Of a stretch of 64,000 bases of DNA, positions 29,350 through 41,498 are shown piece after piece. Within the stretch, counting starts at the first letter, position 1. Every line of letters begins with the position of its first letter. This DNA comes from Xanthobacteraceae bacterium. GTDB taxonomy: Bacteria > Pseudomonadota > Alphaproteobacteria > Rhizobiales > Xanthobacteraceae. Location: the NCBI GenBank assembly GCA_004297465.1, contig SCUB01000007.1, positions 62,001 to 126,000 on the forward strand, in the 5' to 3' direction. The notes beneath the pieces were generated by a model, which was not told the origin of the DNA, made no database searches, and saw only the letters and a program-made list of their open reading frames with translations. The position numbers were made by a program, and so were the translations under genes.

Positions 29350-29552
29350 CCCCCGCGCCTCCGTCCGCCGCCCACGCGCCGTCGTCAGGTTAAAGACGCC
29401 GGCGCCATTGTCCACATGCGGCTTGCATCATGACGGACAGCAGACAGGCCGCGGCCGGAACCACCGGCCGATCGTGGTTGACATTGCCGGACCGCGCGGA
29501 CACTTTGGCCCCCTTCCGAACCCCTCCCGTTCCACCCAATGCCGAGTTTGCC

Positions 29553-31631
<2,079 letters not shown>

Positions 31632-31659
31632 AAAAACGCGGGGGGATCCCGCGCGTCCG

Positions 31660-32490
31660 ATGAAAGGTCCGCAGGAGATGCCGCAGTCATCCGCGTTCGC
31701 GCCGAGCGTCCTGTGCGCCACCGCCGACGGCATCACGACCATCACGCTGAACCGGCCCGACCGGCTCAACGCCTTCAACGTGGCGATGCATCGGGAACTC
31801 GCCGCCGCGCTGGAGACAGCCGGGCGCGACACGGCGTGCCGCGTGGTGGTGCTCAAGGGCGCCGGACGCGCATTCTGCTCGGGCCAGGATCTTTCCGACC
31901 GCCGCGTTGCGCCGGGCGCGCCGCGTCCCGACCTCGGCGCCTCGCTCGACACCTATTACAATCCGCTGATCCGCCGCATCCGCACGCTGGAAAAGCCGGT
32001 GGTGGCGGTGGTGCACGGCATCGCCGCGGGCGCCGGATCGAGCCTGGCGCTGGCGTGCGACATCGTGATCGCCGGACGCGCTGCGCGGTTCGCGCAGAGT
32101 TTCACCAAAGTCGGCATCATTCCCGATTCCGCCGCCACCTGGACGCTGCCGCGCCTGATCGGCGATGCCCGCGCCCGCGCCATCGCCCTGCTCGCGGAAA
32201 CCGTCACCGCCGAACAGGCCGCCGACTGGGGCCTGATCTGGAAGGTGGTCGATGACGACGCGCTCTCCGCCGAGGCCGGCGCGCTCGCCGCAAGGCTTGC
32301 CGCCGCGGCGCCCGTTGCGCTCGCGCTCGCCAAGCAGGCCTTCCTTGCCTCGGCCGCGAACAGCCTGGATGCCCAACTCGACCTCGAACGCGACCTCAAC
32401 CGCATCGCCGGCTACACGCCGGACTATGCCGAAGCCGTCGCCGCGTTCGCGGAAAAGCGGCAACCGCGATTCACCGGAAAGAAAAACTGA
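31660..32490 (+). CDS. PaaG-like enoyl-CoA hydratase/isomerase
   Basis: A 276-residue crotonase closest in pattern to PaaG, the ring-1,2-epoxyphenylacetyl-CoA isomerase: AFCSGQDLSDR and the segment FTKVGIIPDSAATWTLPRLIG. PaaG uses an Asp in the IPDS position, and that Asp is retained; the following GG usual in the family is AA here. An ATG at 31678 (MPQSSAF) is an alternative start with AAAGG 10 nt upstream. It lies 28 bp after the fadB-like gene and 17 bp before the thiolase, in one operon. Confidence 0.85.
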   Translation: MKGPQEMPQSSAFAPSVLCATADGITTITLNRPDRLNAFNVAMHRELAAALETAGRDTACRVVVLKGAGRAFCSGQDLSDRRVAPGAPRPDLGASLDTYYNPLIRRIRTLEKPVVAVVHGIAAGAGSSLALACDIVIAGRAARFAQSFTKVGIIPDSAATWTLPRLIGDARARAIALLAETVTAEQAADWGLIWKVVDDDALSAEAGALAARLAAAAPVALALAKQAFLASAANSLDAQLDLERDLNRIAGYTPDYAEAVAAFAEKRQPRFTGKKN

Positions 32491-32507
32491 TTTGAAGGAG
32501 TAGCCAT

Positions 32508-33710
<1,203 letters not shown>

Positions 33711-33805
33711 CCTCTCTCCTCCGGCCGGGTTTATGACCTGGCGATCGCCTCAGACGATCGCTTCATGAAAACTTGGCAGCACATCTGATCGCTTCACCTG
33801 ATAAG

Positions 33806-33837
33806 GTGCCGCTCCATCCATTCGGAGCGGCACTTTT
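33806..33837 (+). terminator. Intrinsic terminator of the fadB-paaG-thiolase operon
   Basis: GTGCCGCTCC (33806-33815) pairs perfectly with GGAGCGGCAC (33824-33833) over an 8-nt loop and is followed by TTTT. It lies 96 bp after the thiolase stop. Confidence 0.88.
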
Positions 33838-34130
33838 GCGTTGCACGCAAGCGCACCTGAGACTTGCTCGCAGCTACGGCTGTTGACACCATGCCGGTTC
33901 GACTTTAGGTGTATTTATGGTATATCGGTACTAAATTGCGTTAATTCACATGCCATACGGATTTTGTCACGGAGCATCAGAACTCCGGATAGATCCGGGG
34001 GGCAGGAAACGACACCACGGCCAGGCTGCCCGCGCGAGATCAATGACACCTCGTGCCACCAGCCTTGTCTGTTTTGCGGATCGGCACGGAACCGCGCGTT
34101 GCGCCGCCAGCGGTCAATGAAGGAGGGGAC
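33838..34130. promoter_or_regulatory. Promoter region of the Nfn-rubrerythrin fusion gene
   Basis: No gene is seen. A consensus -35 word TTGACA lies at 33883-33888, followed 17-23 bp later by A/T-rich text (TAGGTGTATTTAT), which could be a promoter. An inverted repeat CCGGAT/ATCCGG is at about 33986-33999. The strong Shine-Dalgarno AGGAGGGG is directly before the ATG at 34131. The promoter call is weak. Confidence 0.4.
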
Positions 34131-37112
34131 ATGTATTCCATCGTCAATCGTGAGGACTTTTCCGACACCACCTTCCTGTGGGACATCGAAGCGCCTGACG
34201 TCGCCAAGTCGGCGCAGCCGGGCCACTTCGTCATGCTGCGCCTCTATGACGGCGCCGAACGCATTCCGCTGACTGTCGCCGACTATGACCGCGAGCGCGG
34301 CACCGTCACCGTCGTCGTGCAGGCGCTCGGCAAGACCACGCGCGAGATGCGCGACAAATTCATGCAGGGCGACGCGTTCGAGGATTTCGTCGGGCCGCTC
34401 GGCCTGCCCCAGCACATCGACAAGGTCGGCCACGTCGTGTTCATCGGCGGCGGCCTTGGCGTCGCGCCGATCTTTCCGCAATTGCGCGCCTTCAAGGAAG
34501 CCGGCAACCGCACCACCGCGATCATGGGCTTCCGCACCAAGGACCTAGTGTTCTGGGAGGACAAGTTCCGCCAGTGGGCCGACGATCTGATCATCTGCAC
34601 CGACGACGGCAGCTACGGCGAGCCGGGCTTCGTCACCGCCGCGCTGCAGAAAATCCTCGAACGCGAAAAGCCCGACCTGGTGGTCGCCATCGGCCCGATG
34701 CCGATGATGCACGCCTGCACCGAGACCTCGCGCCCGTTCGGCGTCAAGACCATGGTGTCGCTCAACACCATCATGGTGGACGGCACCGGCATGTGCGGCT
34801 CGTGTCGCGTCACCGTCGGCGGCGAGGTGAAATTCGCCTGCGTCGACGGCCCCGATTTCGACGGCCACAAGGTCGACTTCAAGGAGCTGCACGCGCGCCA
34901 GAAGCGCTTCAAGCGCGAGGAGGCGACGGCCAACGACCAGTTTGCCCACACCTGCAACATCGAAAAGCAGCTCGTGATCGAGGGCAAGCGCAATTACAAG
35001 AAGCTCGCCTCGCTGGACCCGCACCAGGTGCCGATGCCCGAGCGCGACGCCGACGAGCGCGCGCATAATTTCAAGGAAGTCAACCTCGGCTACTCGATGC
35101 AGGAAGCCCTGCAGGAAGCCGAACGCTGCATCCAGTGCATCAATCCGACCTGCATCGCCGGCTGCCCGGTGAACATCGACATCCCGACCTTCATCCGCCA
35201 CATCCTCCTGCGCGACGTCGACAAGGCGCTGGAGACGATCTACGAATCGAGCATCTTTCCCTCGATCTGCGGCCGCGTCTGCCCGCAGGAAAGCCAGTGC
35301 GAAGCCCAGTGCATCGTCGCCAAGTACCGCAAGCATGAGGCGGTGGCGATCGGCCGCCTCGAACGCTTCGTCGGCGACACCGCCCGGCCGCGCAAGGCCA
35401 CCCCGCCCGTCATCCAGTACAAGCTCGGCAAGGTCGGCATCGTCGGTTCCGGCCCGGCCGGACTTGCCGCCGCCGCCGACCTGGTGCGCTACGGCGCCGA
35501 GGTGACGGTGTTCGAGGCGCTGCACGTGCTCGGCGGCGTGCTGCAGTACGGCATCCCGTCGTTCCGTCTGCCGCGCGACATCATCGACCGCGAGATCCAG
35601 CGTCTCAAGGACATCGGCGTCAAGTTCGAAACCAACAAGGTGATCGGCAAGACCTTCACCGTCGAGCAGCTCATGAGAGAGCGCGGCTTCGATTCCGTGT
35701 TCGTGGCCGCCGGCGCCGGCGCCCCGGCGTTCCTCGGCATCCCCGGCGAGTTCGCCGGCCAGGTGTATTCCGCCAACGAGTTCCTCACCCGCATCAACCT
35801 GATGGGCGGCGACCGCTTCCCCTACCTCGACACGCCCGTCAGCATGGGCAAGAGCGTCGTCGTCATCGGCGCCGGCAACACCGCGATGGACTGCCTGCGC
35901 GTCGCCAAGCGCATCGGCGCGCCCGTCGTGCGTTGCGTCTATCGCCGCTCCGAGGCCGAGGCCCCGGCCCGTATCGAGGAACTGCGCCATGCCAAGGAGG
36001 AAGGCATCGATTTCTTCTTCCTGCATTCGCCGGTTGAAATCCTGATCAACGACGAAGGCGACGTCCGCGGCATGCGGGTGCAGAAAATGGAACTGGGCGA
36101 GCCCGACGAGCGCGGCCGCCGCAAGCCGGTGGCGCTCGACGAGATCGTTGAACTCGAGTGCGACACGGTGATCTACGCGCTCGGCACCAAGGCCAACCCG
36201 ATCATCGGCCAGTCGACCCCCGGCCTCGGCCTCAACAAGTGGGGCAATATCGTCGCCGATGACGACACCCAGTCGACCAACCTGCCGGGCGTGTTCGCCG
36301 GCGGCGACATCGTCACCGGTGGCGCCACCGTCATTCTCGCCATGAGCGCGGGCCGCCGCGCCGCCAAATCCATCGCCGCCTGGCTGCAGTCCGGAAAGGT
36401 GAAATGGCCCATGACCCGCGAAGACGCCGAGGCGTTCGTTCCCGGCAAGCCGGTCGCCAGTTCTGACGAGATCGGCAACGCCGTCTGCCCGAAATGCCAC
36501 CAGCCGGTGGAAGGCAACGAGGCCTATATCTGCTGCGCCGATGCCCAGCTGCAATGGCGCTGCGACGACTGCGCCAAGGTCAGCGAAGGTTTCGCCTTCC
36601 CCTACGGCATGTGCCCGCATTGCGGCGGCAAGCTGCACGCGCTCGAGCGCTCCGGCATCAGCGACGAAGCCGGCCTCAACGCGATCCGCATCGCCTTCGA
36701 GATCGAGCTGGGCGGCCAGGCGTTCTATTCCCGCGCCTCGCGGCAGACCAACGATCCGGCGCTCAAGGTGCTGTTCGGCAAGTTCGCCGACATGGAGCAC
36801 GAGCACATGGCGACACTGTCGCGCCGCTACCATGTGGCGATCCCGGCGCCGTCCGACGGGTTCCGCATCGACCTCGCCGCGGTGCAGGCCGGCGTCGACG
36901 GCAAGGTCGACGATCCGGCGACGCTGTTCCGCGCCGCCATCGCGTTCGAGAAGCGCGCGGTGGAATTCTTCGCCAGCCGCGTCAAGGCCGCCGCCGAGGG
37001 TTCGGTCGAATGGCAGCTCTATCGCGAGCTGGGCGCCGAGGAAGCCGACCACGTCGCGACGCTCGAGACCGAGTTCGCGCGCTGGTCGAGCGGCAAGGAA
37101 GGGCTGCTGTAA
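34131..37112 (+). CDS. Fused NfnA-NfnB ferredoxin:NADP oxidoreductase with zinc-ribbon and rubrerythrin-like domains
   Basis: A 993-residue cytoplasmic protein. Residues 1-~280 resemble NfnA/SudB: flavin- and NAD-binding FNR fold (FIGGGLGVAPIFPQLRA) and a 2Fe-2S site in GMCGSC (Cys222, Cys225) plus FACVDG. Residues ~300-780 resemble NfnB/GltD: two 4Fe-4S Cys groups (C333-x2-C...GCPVN; C380-GRVC...C-x3-C), FAD motif GSGPAGLAAA, NADP motif VIGAGNTAMD and the GGDIVTGGAT segment. Residues ~785-830 hold CxxC pairs of a zinc-ribbon/rubredoxin-like module. The C-terminal ~145 residues form a ferritin-like domain with the diiron pattern E, ExxH (EHEH), E, ExxH (EADH). The strong AGGAGGGG sets the start. 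Probable role: electron transfer between ferredoxin and NAD(P), plus peroxide/oxygen reduction. The fusion is unusual. Nearby iorAB genes would supply reduced ferredoxin. Confidence 0.9.
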   Translation: MYSIVNREDFSDTTFLWDIEAPDVAKSAQPGHFVMLRLYDGAERIPLTVADYDRERGTVTVVVQALGKTTREMRDKFMQGDAFEDFVGPLGLPQHIDKVGHVVFIGGGLGVAPIFPQLRAFKEAGNRTTAIMGFRTKDLVFWEDKFRQWADDLIICTDDGSYGEPGFVTAALQKILEREKPDLVVAIGPMPMMHACTETSRPFGVKTMVSLNTIMVDGTGMCGSCRVTVGGEVKFACVDGPDFDGHKVDFKELHARQKRFKREEATANDQFAHTCNIEKQLVIEGKRNYKKLASLDPHQVPMPERDADERAHNFKEVNLGYSMQEALQEAERCIQCINPTCIAGCPVNIDIPTFIRHILLRDVDKALETIYESSIFPSICGRVCPQESQCEAQCIVAKYRKHEAVAIGRLERFVGDTARPRKATPPVIQYKLGKVGIVGSGPAGLAAAADLVRYGAEVTVFEALHVLGGVLQYGIPSFRLPRDIIDREIQRLKDIGVKFETNKVIGKTFTVEQLMRERGFDSVFVAAGAGAPAFLGIPGEFAGQVYSANEFLTRINLMGGDRFPYLDTPVSMGKSVVVIGAGNTAMDCLRVAKRIGAPVVRCVYRRSEAEAPARIEELRHAKEEGIDFFFLHSPVEILINDEGDVRGMRVQKMELGEPDERGRRKPVALDEIVELECDTVIYALGTKANPIIGQSTPGLGLNKWGNIVADDDTQSTNLPGVFAGGDIVTGGATVILAMSAGRRAAKSIAAWLQSGKVKWPMTREDAEAFVPGKPVASSDEIGNAVCPKCHQPVEGNEAYICCADAQLQWRCDDCAKVSEGFAFPYGMCPHCGGKLHALERSGISDEAGLNAIRIAFEIELGGQAFYSRASRQTNDPALKVLFGKFADMEHEHMATLSRRYHVAIPAPSDGFRIDLAAVQAGVDGKVDDPATLFRAAIAFEKRAVEFFASRVKAAAEGSVEWQLYRELGAEEADHVATLETEFARWSSGKEGLL

Positions 37113-37167
37113 ACCGGCACGGGGGGCGGCGCGCCGCCTCCGCCCGGCGCCATCTTCAAAAATAGCC

Positions 37168-37193
37168 CGATGACGGTCACCCGGCCGTCATCG
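37168..37193 (+). terminator. Hairpin after the Nfn fusion gene
   Basis: CGATGACGG and CCGTCATCG form a perfect 9-bp stem over an 8-nt loop, 56 bp past the stop. Only a weak pyrimidine tail (CTTCCCT) follows, so termination strength is uncertain. Confidence 0.55.
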
Positions 37194-37258
37194 CTTCCCT
37201 GTAGCCACGGCTTCGCATTATGGCATAGTGCGAACAACGGCTTGCGGGGGAGCACGCC

Positions 37259-38929
37259 ATGGAGTCGATCAATCCGACGGTGACGTCGGACATCGCCGCG
37301 ACGTCCGACGTCCAGGTGCGCCAGTTCCGCCAGATCCTGGTCTGGCCGCTTCAGCTCATGCCGCTGAAGAAGGACAGCGGCATCGACAATCACTGGGATT
37401 ATCTCACCGGCGCGGCGGGCGCCGGGCACTGGGAGGAGCTGGAAGACGACTTCCCCGGCGACCCCTCGCTCTACCAGGAACGCCATTACCGGGAATTCGC
37501 CGCCTTCCTGCCCCATGTGCAGCGCTTCCTCTACGGCGAGCGGGCCTCGCGCTCCGGCCGCGCGACCTACGGGGAATCGCCGATCCGCATCTTCCGCCGC
37601 ACCGACATCAAGGCGGCCCGGCTGTTCTTCCGCGGCGAGGACGACCCGCTCGACGTCGAGGTGGTCCACGCCGATCTCTATTTCTTCTTCGATGTCGATG
37701 TCGTCATCCCGGTGGTCGAGATCGTGGCCACCGATGTGCCGCTCGGACGCGCGCAGGACATCCTCTACCGCTTCGGCCGCGCCTATCCCGCCGGCTGGAC
37801 CGAGGACGGCGCCGCCACCAACTGTCTCGAACGGGTGCAATGGCTCGACGCCGCGGGCGCGGCGCTGTCATCGTCCGACTATCAGGCGCGCGACAAGTAT
37901 TTCACGTCCGTCTGCCGCACCCAGACCACGACGATCTCCTCGCACTGGGAATTCCTGCTGGCGCCGATGATCATCAACCAGAGCCCGCAGGCCTGCCCAG
38001 TGCGCTACCGGCAACTCGAATTTCACCGCATGCCGGTGATGGCCTACCTCGCGCTCGGCAATCCCGCCGCGATAACGCGCGCCGACTACATGCGGCTCGC
38101 CTTCGGCAGCGCGCCCGGCGCGCCGCTGGCCACGCCCTATTCCGAGCACTTCCTCGATGATTTCGAAGAGCGCTATTGCTATGACCGCTTCTACGATCCG
38201 GCGCGCGGCAACGGCTGGAGCAACACCCGCCTGCTGTGCAGCGGCCAGACCTTCGTCGCCATCGGCGATGCCGGCAAGACGCCGTTCACGGATCCCGAGC
38301 GCGGCTTTCTCTCGCAATTCCGCCACCAGTATTTCCTGGTCGGGCTGATCGCTCATTTCCACCGCGCCGCGCTGCTCATGATGTCCGACCGGCTGGTGGT
38401 GACGGTGAGCCGGCTGCAGATCGGCAGCAACGAATCGGTGAGCCGGTTCCGTCACGACATCCGCCAGACCCTCGAAACCTTCCTGCGCTTCACCCATCGC
38501 TATTATTTCTCGGAAATCTCCGACCAGGCGCCGGTCCGCGACATCTTCCGGATGTGGATGCGGCATCTGGGCACCGAGCGGCTCTACACCGAGCTGCGTG
38601 AGGAGATCAGCGACATGTCGTCCTATCTCGAAACCGACCTGTTGCGGCGGCAGGCCAAGACCATCCTGCAGCTGACCGTGACCACGCTGCTCAGCTTGAT
38701 CGGCACGGTGACCACCGGCTTCCTCGGCATGAACGTGTTCGCCCATGCCGACCTGCCTGCCTTCGACCGCGTCCTGATCTTCCTCGCCGTATTCATCCCC
38801 ACGACGCTGCTGACCTTCTATACGGTCATGAAGTCGCGGCGGCTTGCCGAGTTCCTCGACGCGCTTGCCGACAGCAAGGTGCGCTGGAAGGACAAGCTGC
38901 GGGTGCTGATGCGGGTCTGGATCAAATAG
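37259..38929 (+). CDS. CorA-like membrane protein with long N-terminal domain
   Basis: 556 residues. The last ~90 contain two hydrophobic segments (about 467-490 and 504-525) with FLGMNVF at the end of the first; the Gly-Met-Asn triplet at 490-492 is the selectivity signature of CorA-type Mg2+/divalent channels. A helical stretch before it (FRHDIRQTLETFLRFTHRYYF...EEISDMSSYLETDLLRRQ) resembles the CorA stalk. The first ~350 residues are longer than in classical CorA (about 316 total) and are not recognised. ATG at 37259. Probably an inner-membrane divalent cation transporter or a CorA-fold sensor; the ion is unknown. Confidence 0.75.
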   Translation: MESINPTVTSDIAATSDVQVRQFRQILVWPLQLMPLKKDSGIDNHWDYLTGAAGAGHWEELEDDFPGDPSLYQERHYREFAAFLPHVQRFLYGERASRSGRATYGESPIRIFRRTDIKAARLFFRGEDDPLDVEVVHADLYFFFDVDVVIPVVEIVATDVPLGRAQDILYRFGRAYPAGWTEDGAATNCLERVQWLDAAGAALSSSDYQARDKYFTSVCRTQTTTISSHWEFLLAPMIINQSPQACPVRYRQLEFHRMPVMAYLALGNPAAITRADYMRLAFGSAPGAPLATPYSEHFLDDFEERYCYDRFYDPARGNGWSNTRLLCSGQTFVAIGDAGKTPFTDPERGFLSQFRHQYFLVGLIAHFHRAALLMMSDRLVVTVSRLQIGSNESVSRFRHDIRQTLETFLRFTHRYYFSEISDQAPVRDIFRMWMRHLGTERLYTELREEISDMSSYLETDLLRRQAKTILQLTVTTLLSLIGTVTTGFLGMNVFAHADLPAFDRVLIFLAVFIPTTLLTFYTVMKSRRLAEFLDALADSKVRWKDKLRVLMRVWIK

Positions 38930-38947
38930 TTGCACGTGAACCATGTT

Positions 38948-38977
38948 GCCGGCACGGCTTGACCGGCCTGTTTTTTT
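38948..38977 (+). terminator. Probable intrinsic terminator after the CorA-like gene
   Basis: GCCGG (38948-38952) and CCGGC (38963-38967) form a short stem, followed after 3 nt by a run of seven T (38971-38977). The stem is short but the T-run is the best in this stretch. Confidence 0.6.
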
Positions 38978-39074
38978 CTCTCAAAACGCCGCCCTGTCAT
39001 TCGCGCTTGCCCCGCGCTCATTCGCAATCGGCGGGCACGCGTTTTTTCAATGAAATCAGGGGGAATCAGAGGCA

Positions 39075-39962
39075 ATGGCCGAAGCGCGCATCATCGATGG
39101 AAAGACAATCGCCGCCGAATTGCGCGGTCGCGTTGCCGCCGCCGTTACCGAGTTGAACAAAATTCATAAGTTGCAGCCCGGCCTTGCCGTCGTGCTTGTG
39201 GGTGAGGACCCGGCGAGCCATGTTTACGTGGCATCGAAGGCCAAGCACACCATGGAAGCCGGCATGCGCTCGATCGAGCATCGCCTGCCGGCCGACACCA
39301 GCGAAGCCCAGCTCCTGGCGCTGATCGCACACCTTAACGACGATCCCGACATCGACGGCATCCTGGTGCAGCTGCCGCTGCCCAAGCACATCGACTCCAA
39401 CAAGGTCATCGAGGCGATCAACCCGGCCAAGGATGTCGACGGCTTTCATCCCATCAACGTCGGACGGCTCGCCACCGGCGAACGCGCGCTGGTGCCCTGC
39501 ACCCCGCTCGGCAGCATCATCCTGGCCAAGACCGTGCGCCCCGACCTCAACGGCCTCGAAGCCGTGGTGGTGGGACGCTCGAACATTGTCGGCAAGCCGG
39601 TCACGCAATTGCTGCTGCGCGAGAACTGCACCGTCACCATCGCCCATTCGCGCACCCGCGATCTGCCGGGCGTGGTGCGCCGCGCCGATCTGGTGATCGC
39701 CGCCGTCGGCCAGCCGCAGATGGTCAAGGGCGACTGGATCAAGCCGGGCGCCATCGTTATCGACGTCGGCATCAACCGCATTCCCAAGGGCGACGGCAAG
39801 ACCCGACTGGTCGGCGACGTCGACTTCGACAGCGCCAAGGCCGTGGCCGGGGCGATCACGCCGGTGCCGGGCGGCGTCGGGCTGATGACGGTGGCCTGCC
39901 TGCTGCGCAACACGGTCGAGGCCGCCTGCATACTGCGCGGCCTCACCGTGCCGGCGATGTAA
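39075..39962 (+). CDS. folD: Methylenetetrahydrofolate dehydrogenase / methenyl-THF cyclohydrolase
   Basis: Bifunctional cytoplasmic enzyme linking methylene-THF and formyl-THF pools. The 295-residue product contains [12 protein letters not shown] (catalytic Tyr and Lys), [26 protein letters not shown], the NADP motif [16 protein letters not shown] and the C-terminal [18 protein letters not shown]. It starts at ATG 39075 with GGGGGAATCAGAGG upstream. It is convergent with the first iorB gene with only 9 bp between stop codons; a small hairpin GGCGAT/ATCGCC overlaps its stop. Confidence 0.97.
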   Translation: MAEARIIDGKTIAAELRGRVAAAVTELNKIHKLQPGLAVVLVGEDPASHVYVASKAKHTMEAGMRSIEHRLPADTSEAQLLALIAHLNDDPDIDGILVQLPLPKHIDSNKVIEAINPAKDVDGFHPINVGRLATGERALVPCTPLGSIILAKTVRPDLNGLEAVVVGRSNIVGKPVTQLLLRENCTVTIAHSRTRDLPGVVRRADLVIAAVGQPQMVKGDWIKPGAIVIDVGINRIPKGDGKTRLVGDVDFDSAKAVAGAITPVPGGVGLMTVACLLRNTVEAACILRGLTVPAM

Positions 39963-39971
39963 GATCGCCGC

Positions 39972-41498
39972 TCAGGCGGCCTGACGGCGTTCGTCGATCG
40001 CCTGCAGGCAGATCGCCAGCCGGTTGCCGTCGGGATCGGCGAGCGCCGCGACGCGGGCGTTGAGGATGGCCTCGGTGGCAAACGCCGGGGCAAGCCGGCC
40101 CGTCAGCGCCGGCGCGATCAGGCGATCCTTGATCGCGGCGAAGCTGTCGCTGCCGCGATGATGCGTGTCGCCATAGCCCTTGATCAGCCGCGCGCATTCG
40201 ACGACCTCGAGTGCCAGCGCGGCCGAGCGCGACGCCGCGGCGACCACATCGGCAAGCCAGCCGTCGATGGCGCGCTGCTCCTCGGCGAAGCGGTAGCCGT
40301 AGGGCCGCAGCCGCTTGAGCTTGGCCAGCAGCGCGAGCCGCGCATAGCCGGTGATGCTGGTGCTGTTGAGGTTCATCGCCCAGTGGACGCGCCCGAGCCA
40401 GCCATGGCGCTGTGCCGCGCGCATCAGGGGCCGCCCCAGCCAGGGCGGCAACAGCGCGCAGATTTCCTCGATGCCCGGCGCGAGCACCTCGTACACCGCC
40501 ACGGTTTCGTTGGGCTTGAGCCGCGTCGAGGCCGCGATGCGGGCGAAGCGTTCGGGATCGAGCTTGGCGGCCGCGACGCGGATCACGTCGTCGTAGGCCA
40601 TGCGCAGCGCAAGGTGACGGGCGCATTCGCGCGCAAGCTGCCCCTGCGCGCCAGCCTCGGCATCGGCGTGGCAGACGGGGCCGAGCCGGTCGAGATAGCG
40701 GCGCGCATAGGCCGCATCCTGATAGCGCGCCAGCCGCCGCACGCCTTCGATGGCGAACGCGCGCGCGGCTTCCGGCACCGCGACGGCGATCTCGTTTTCA
40801 AGCTGCTGCGTGGCGGCAAGCGCGGCCTGCGGCCGCTTGACCTCGCCCTTCGCGTCAGCCGGCGGCGTACGGCCCGCCGCAAGGCCGGCCTGAAAGCCGC
40901 GCAGATTGGCTTCGACGCCCTTGCCGTCATCGCGGATGGCGGCCTCGAAGGTCTCGACCGGGATCGGCAGGTCGCCGAGCGCGGCCAGCGTGCCCAGCAT
41001 CACCGCATTGGCCATCGCGCCCTGCGCCTGCGCGACGCTGTTCATGTCGAACAGCCAGCAGGCGCGCGCATGATCCGACACCACCTTGGCAAGCCGCTCG
41101 CCGTCGAGCCGGCCGTCGCCCATCGCCATCTTCTCCGGCATGAGCAACTGGCGCGCCGTCGAGGCCATCACCCGCGTGCGATCCTTGGTGACGAAACCCG
41201 CCGCGACCGCGCGCGCCGCCTCAAGCAGTTCGCTCGCGACCAGCACGTCGATATCGCCGGCGTTCGGCGACAGCGACAGCACCGGCATCCGCCCGTTGAG
41301 TTCGGCGGCCGGCACCGGATAGATCTCGACATAATAGGTGGTGGCGCCGGTGCGCTGCGCCACGCCGGGAATCGACGTGCTCTGCACCGGCAGACCCTGC
41401 CGCTCGGCGGCGCGCACGATCCAGTTGGTCAATACGCCGCCGCCCTCGCCGCCCAGCGCGGCGATCAGCAGCGTGATGGGACGCGCAACTCCACTCAT
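39972..41498 (-). CDS. iorB: Indolepyruvate/arylpyruvate:ferredoxin oxidoreductase beta subunit, copy 1
   Basis: The 508-residue beta subunit starts PITLLIAALGGEGGGVLTNWIVRAA (the gamma-domain fold that binds CoA/gates the active site) and SIPGVAQRTGATTYYVEIYP, hallmarks of IorB. It is much longer than archaeal IorB (about 200 residues), carrying a helical C-terminal extension of about 300 residues (from DAAYARRYLDRLGPV on) typical of the proteobacterial type. The ATG at 41498 overlaps iorA by 4 bp. It works with IorA to turn arylpyruvates into aryl-acetyl-CoA, CO2 and reduced ferredoxin. Confidence 0.93.
   Translation of the reverse strand: MSGVARPITLLIAALGGEGGGVLTNWIVRAAERQGLPVQSTSIPGVAQRTGATTYYVEIYPVPAAELNGRMPVLSLSPNAGDIDVLVASELLEAARAVAAGFVTKDRTRVMASTARQLLMPEKMAMGDGRLDGERLAKVVSDHARACWLFDMNSVAQAQGAMANAVMLGTLAALGDLPIPVETFEAAIRDDGKGVEANLRGFQAGLAAGRTPPADAKGEVKRPQAALAATQQLENEIAVAVPEAARAFAIEGVRRLARYQDAAYARRYLDRLGPVCHADAEAGAQGQLARECARHLALRMAYDDVIRVAAAKLDPERFARIAASTRLKPNETVAVYEVLAPGIEEICALLPPWLGRPLMRAAQRHGWLGRVHWAMNLNSTSITGYARLALLAKLKRLRPYGYRFAEEQRAIDGWLADVVAAASRSAALALEVVECARLIKGYGDTHHRGSDSFAAIKDRLIAPALTGRLAPAFATEAILNARVAALADPDGNRLAICLQAIDERRQAA

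Noticed and set aside
34131-37112. Plain glutamate synthase small subunit (GltD)
   Set aside because: No GltB large subunit is nearby and the N-terminal FNR/2Fe-2S half plus the C-terminal rubrerythrin are not part of GltD.
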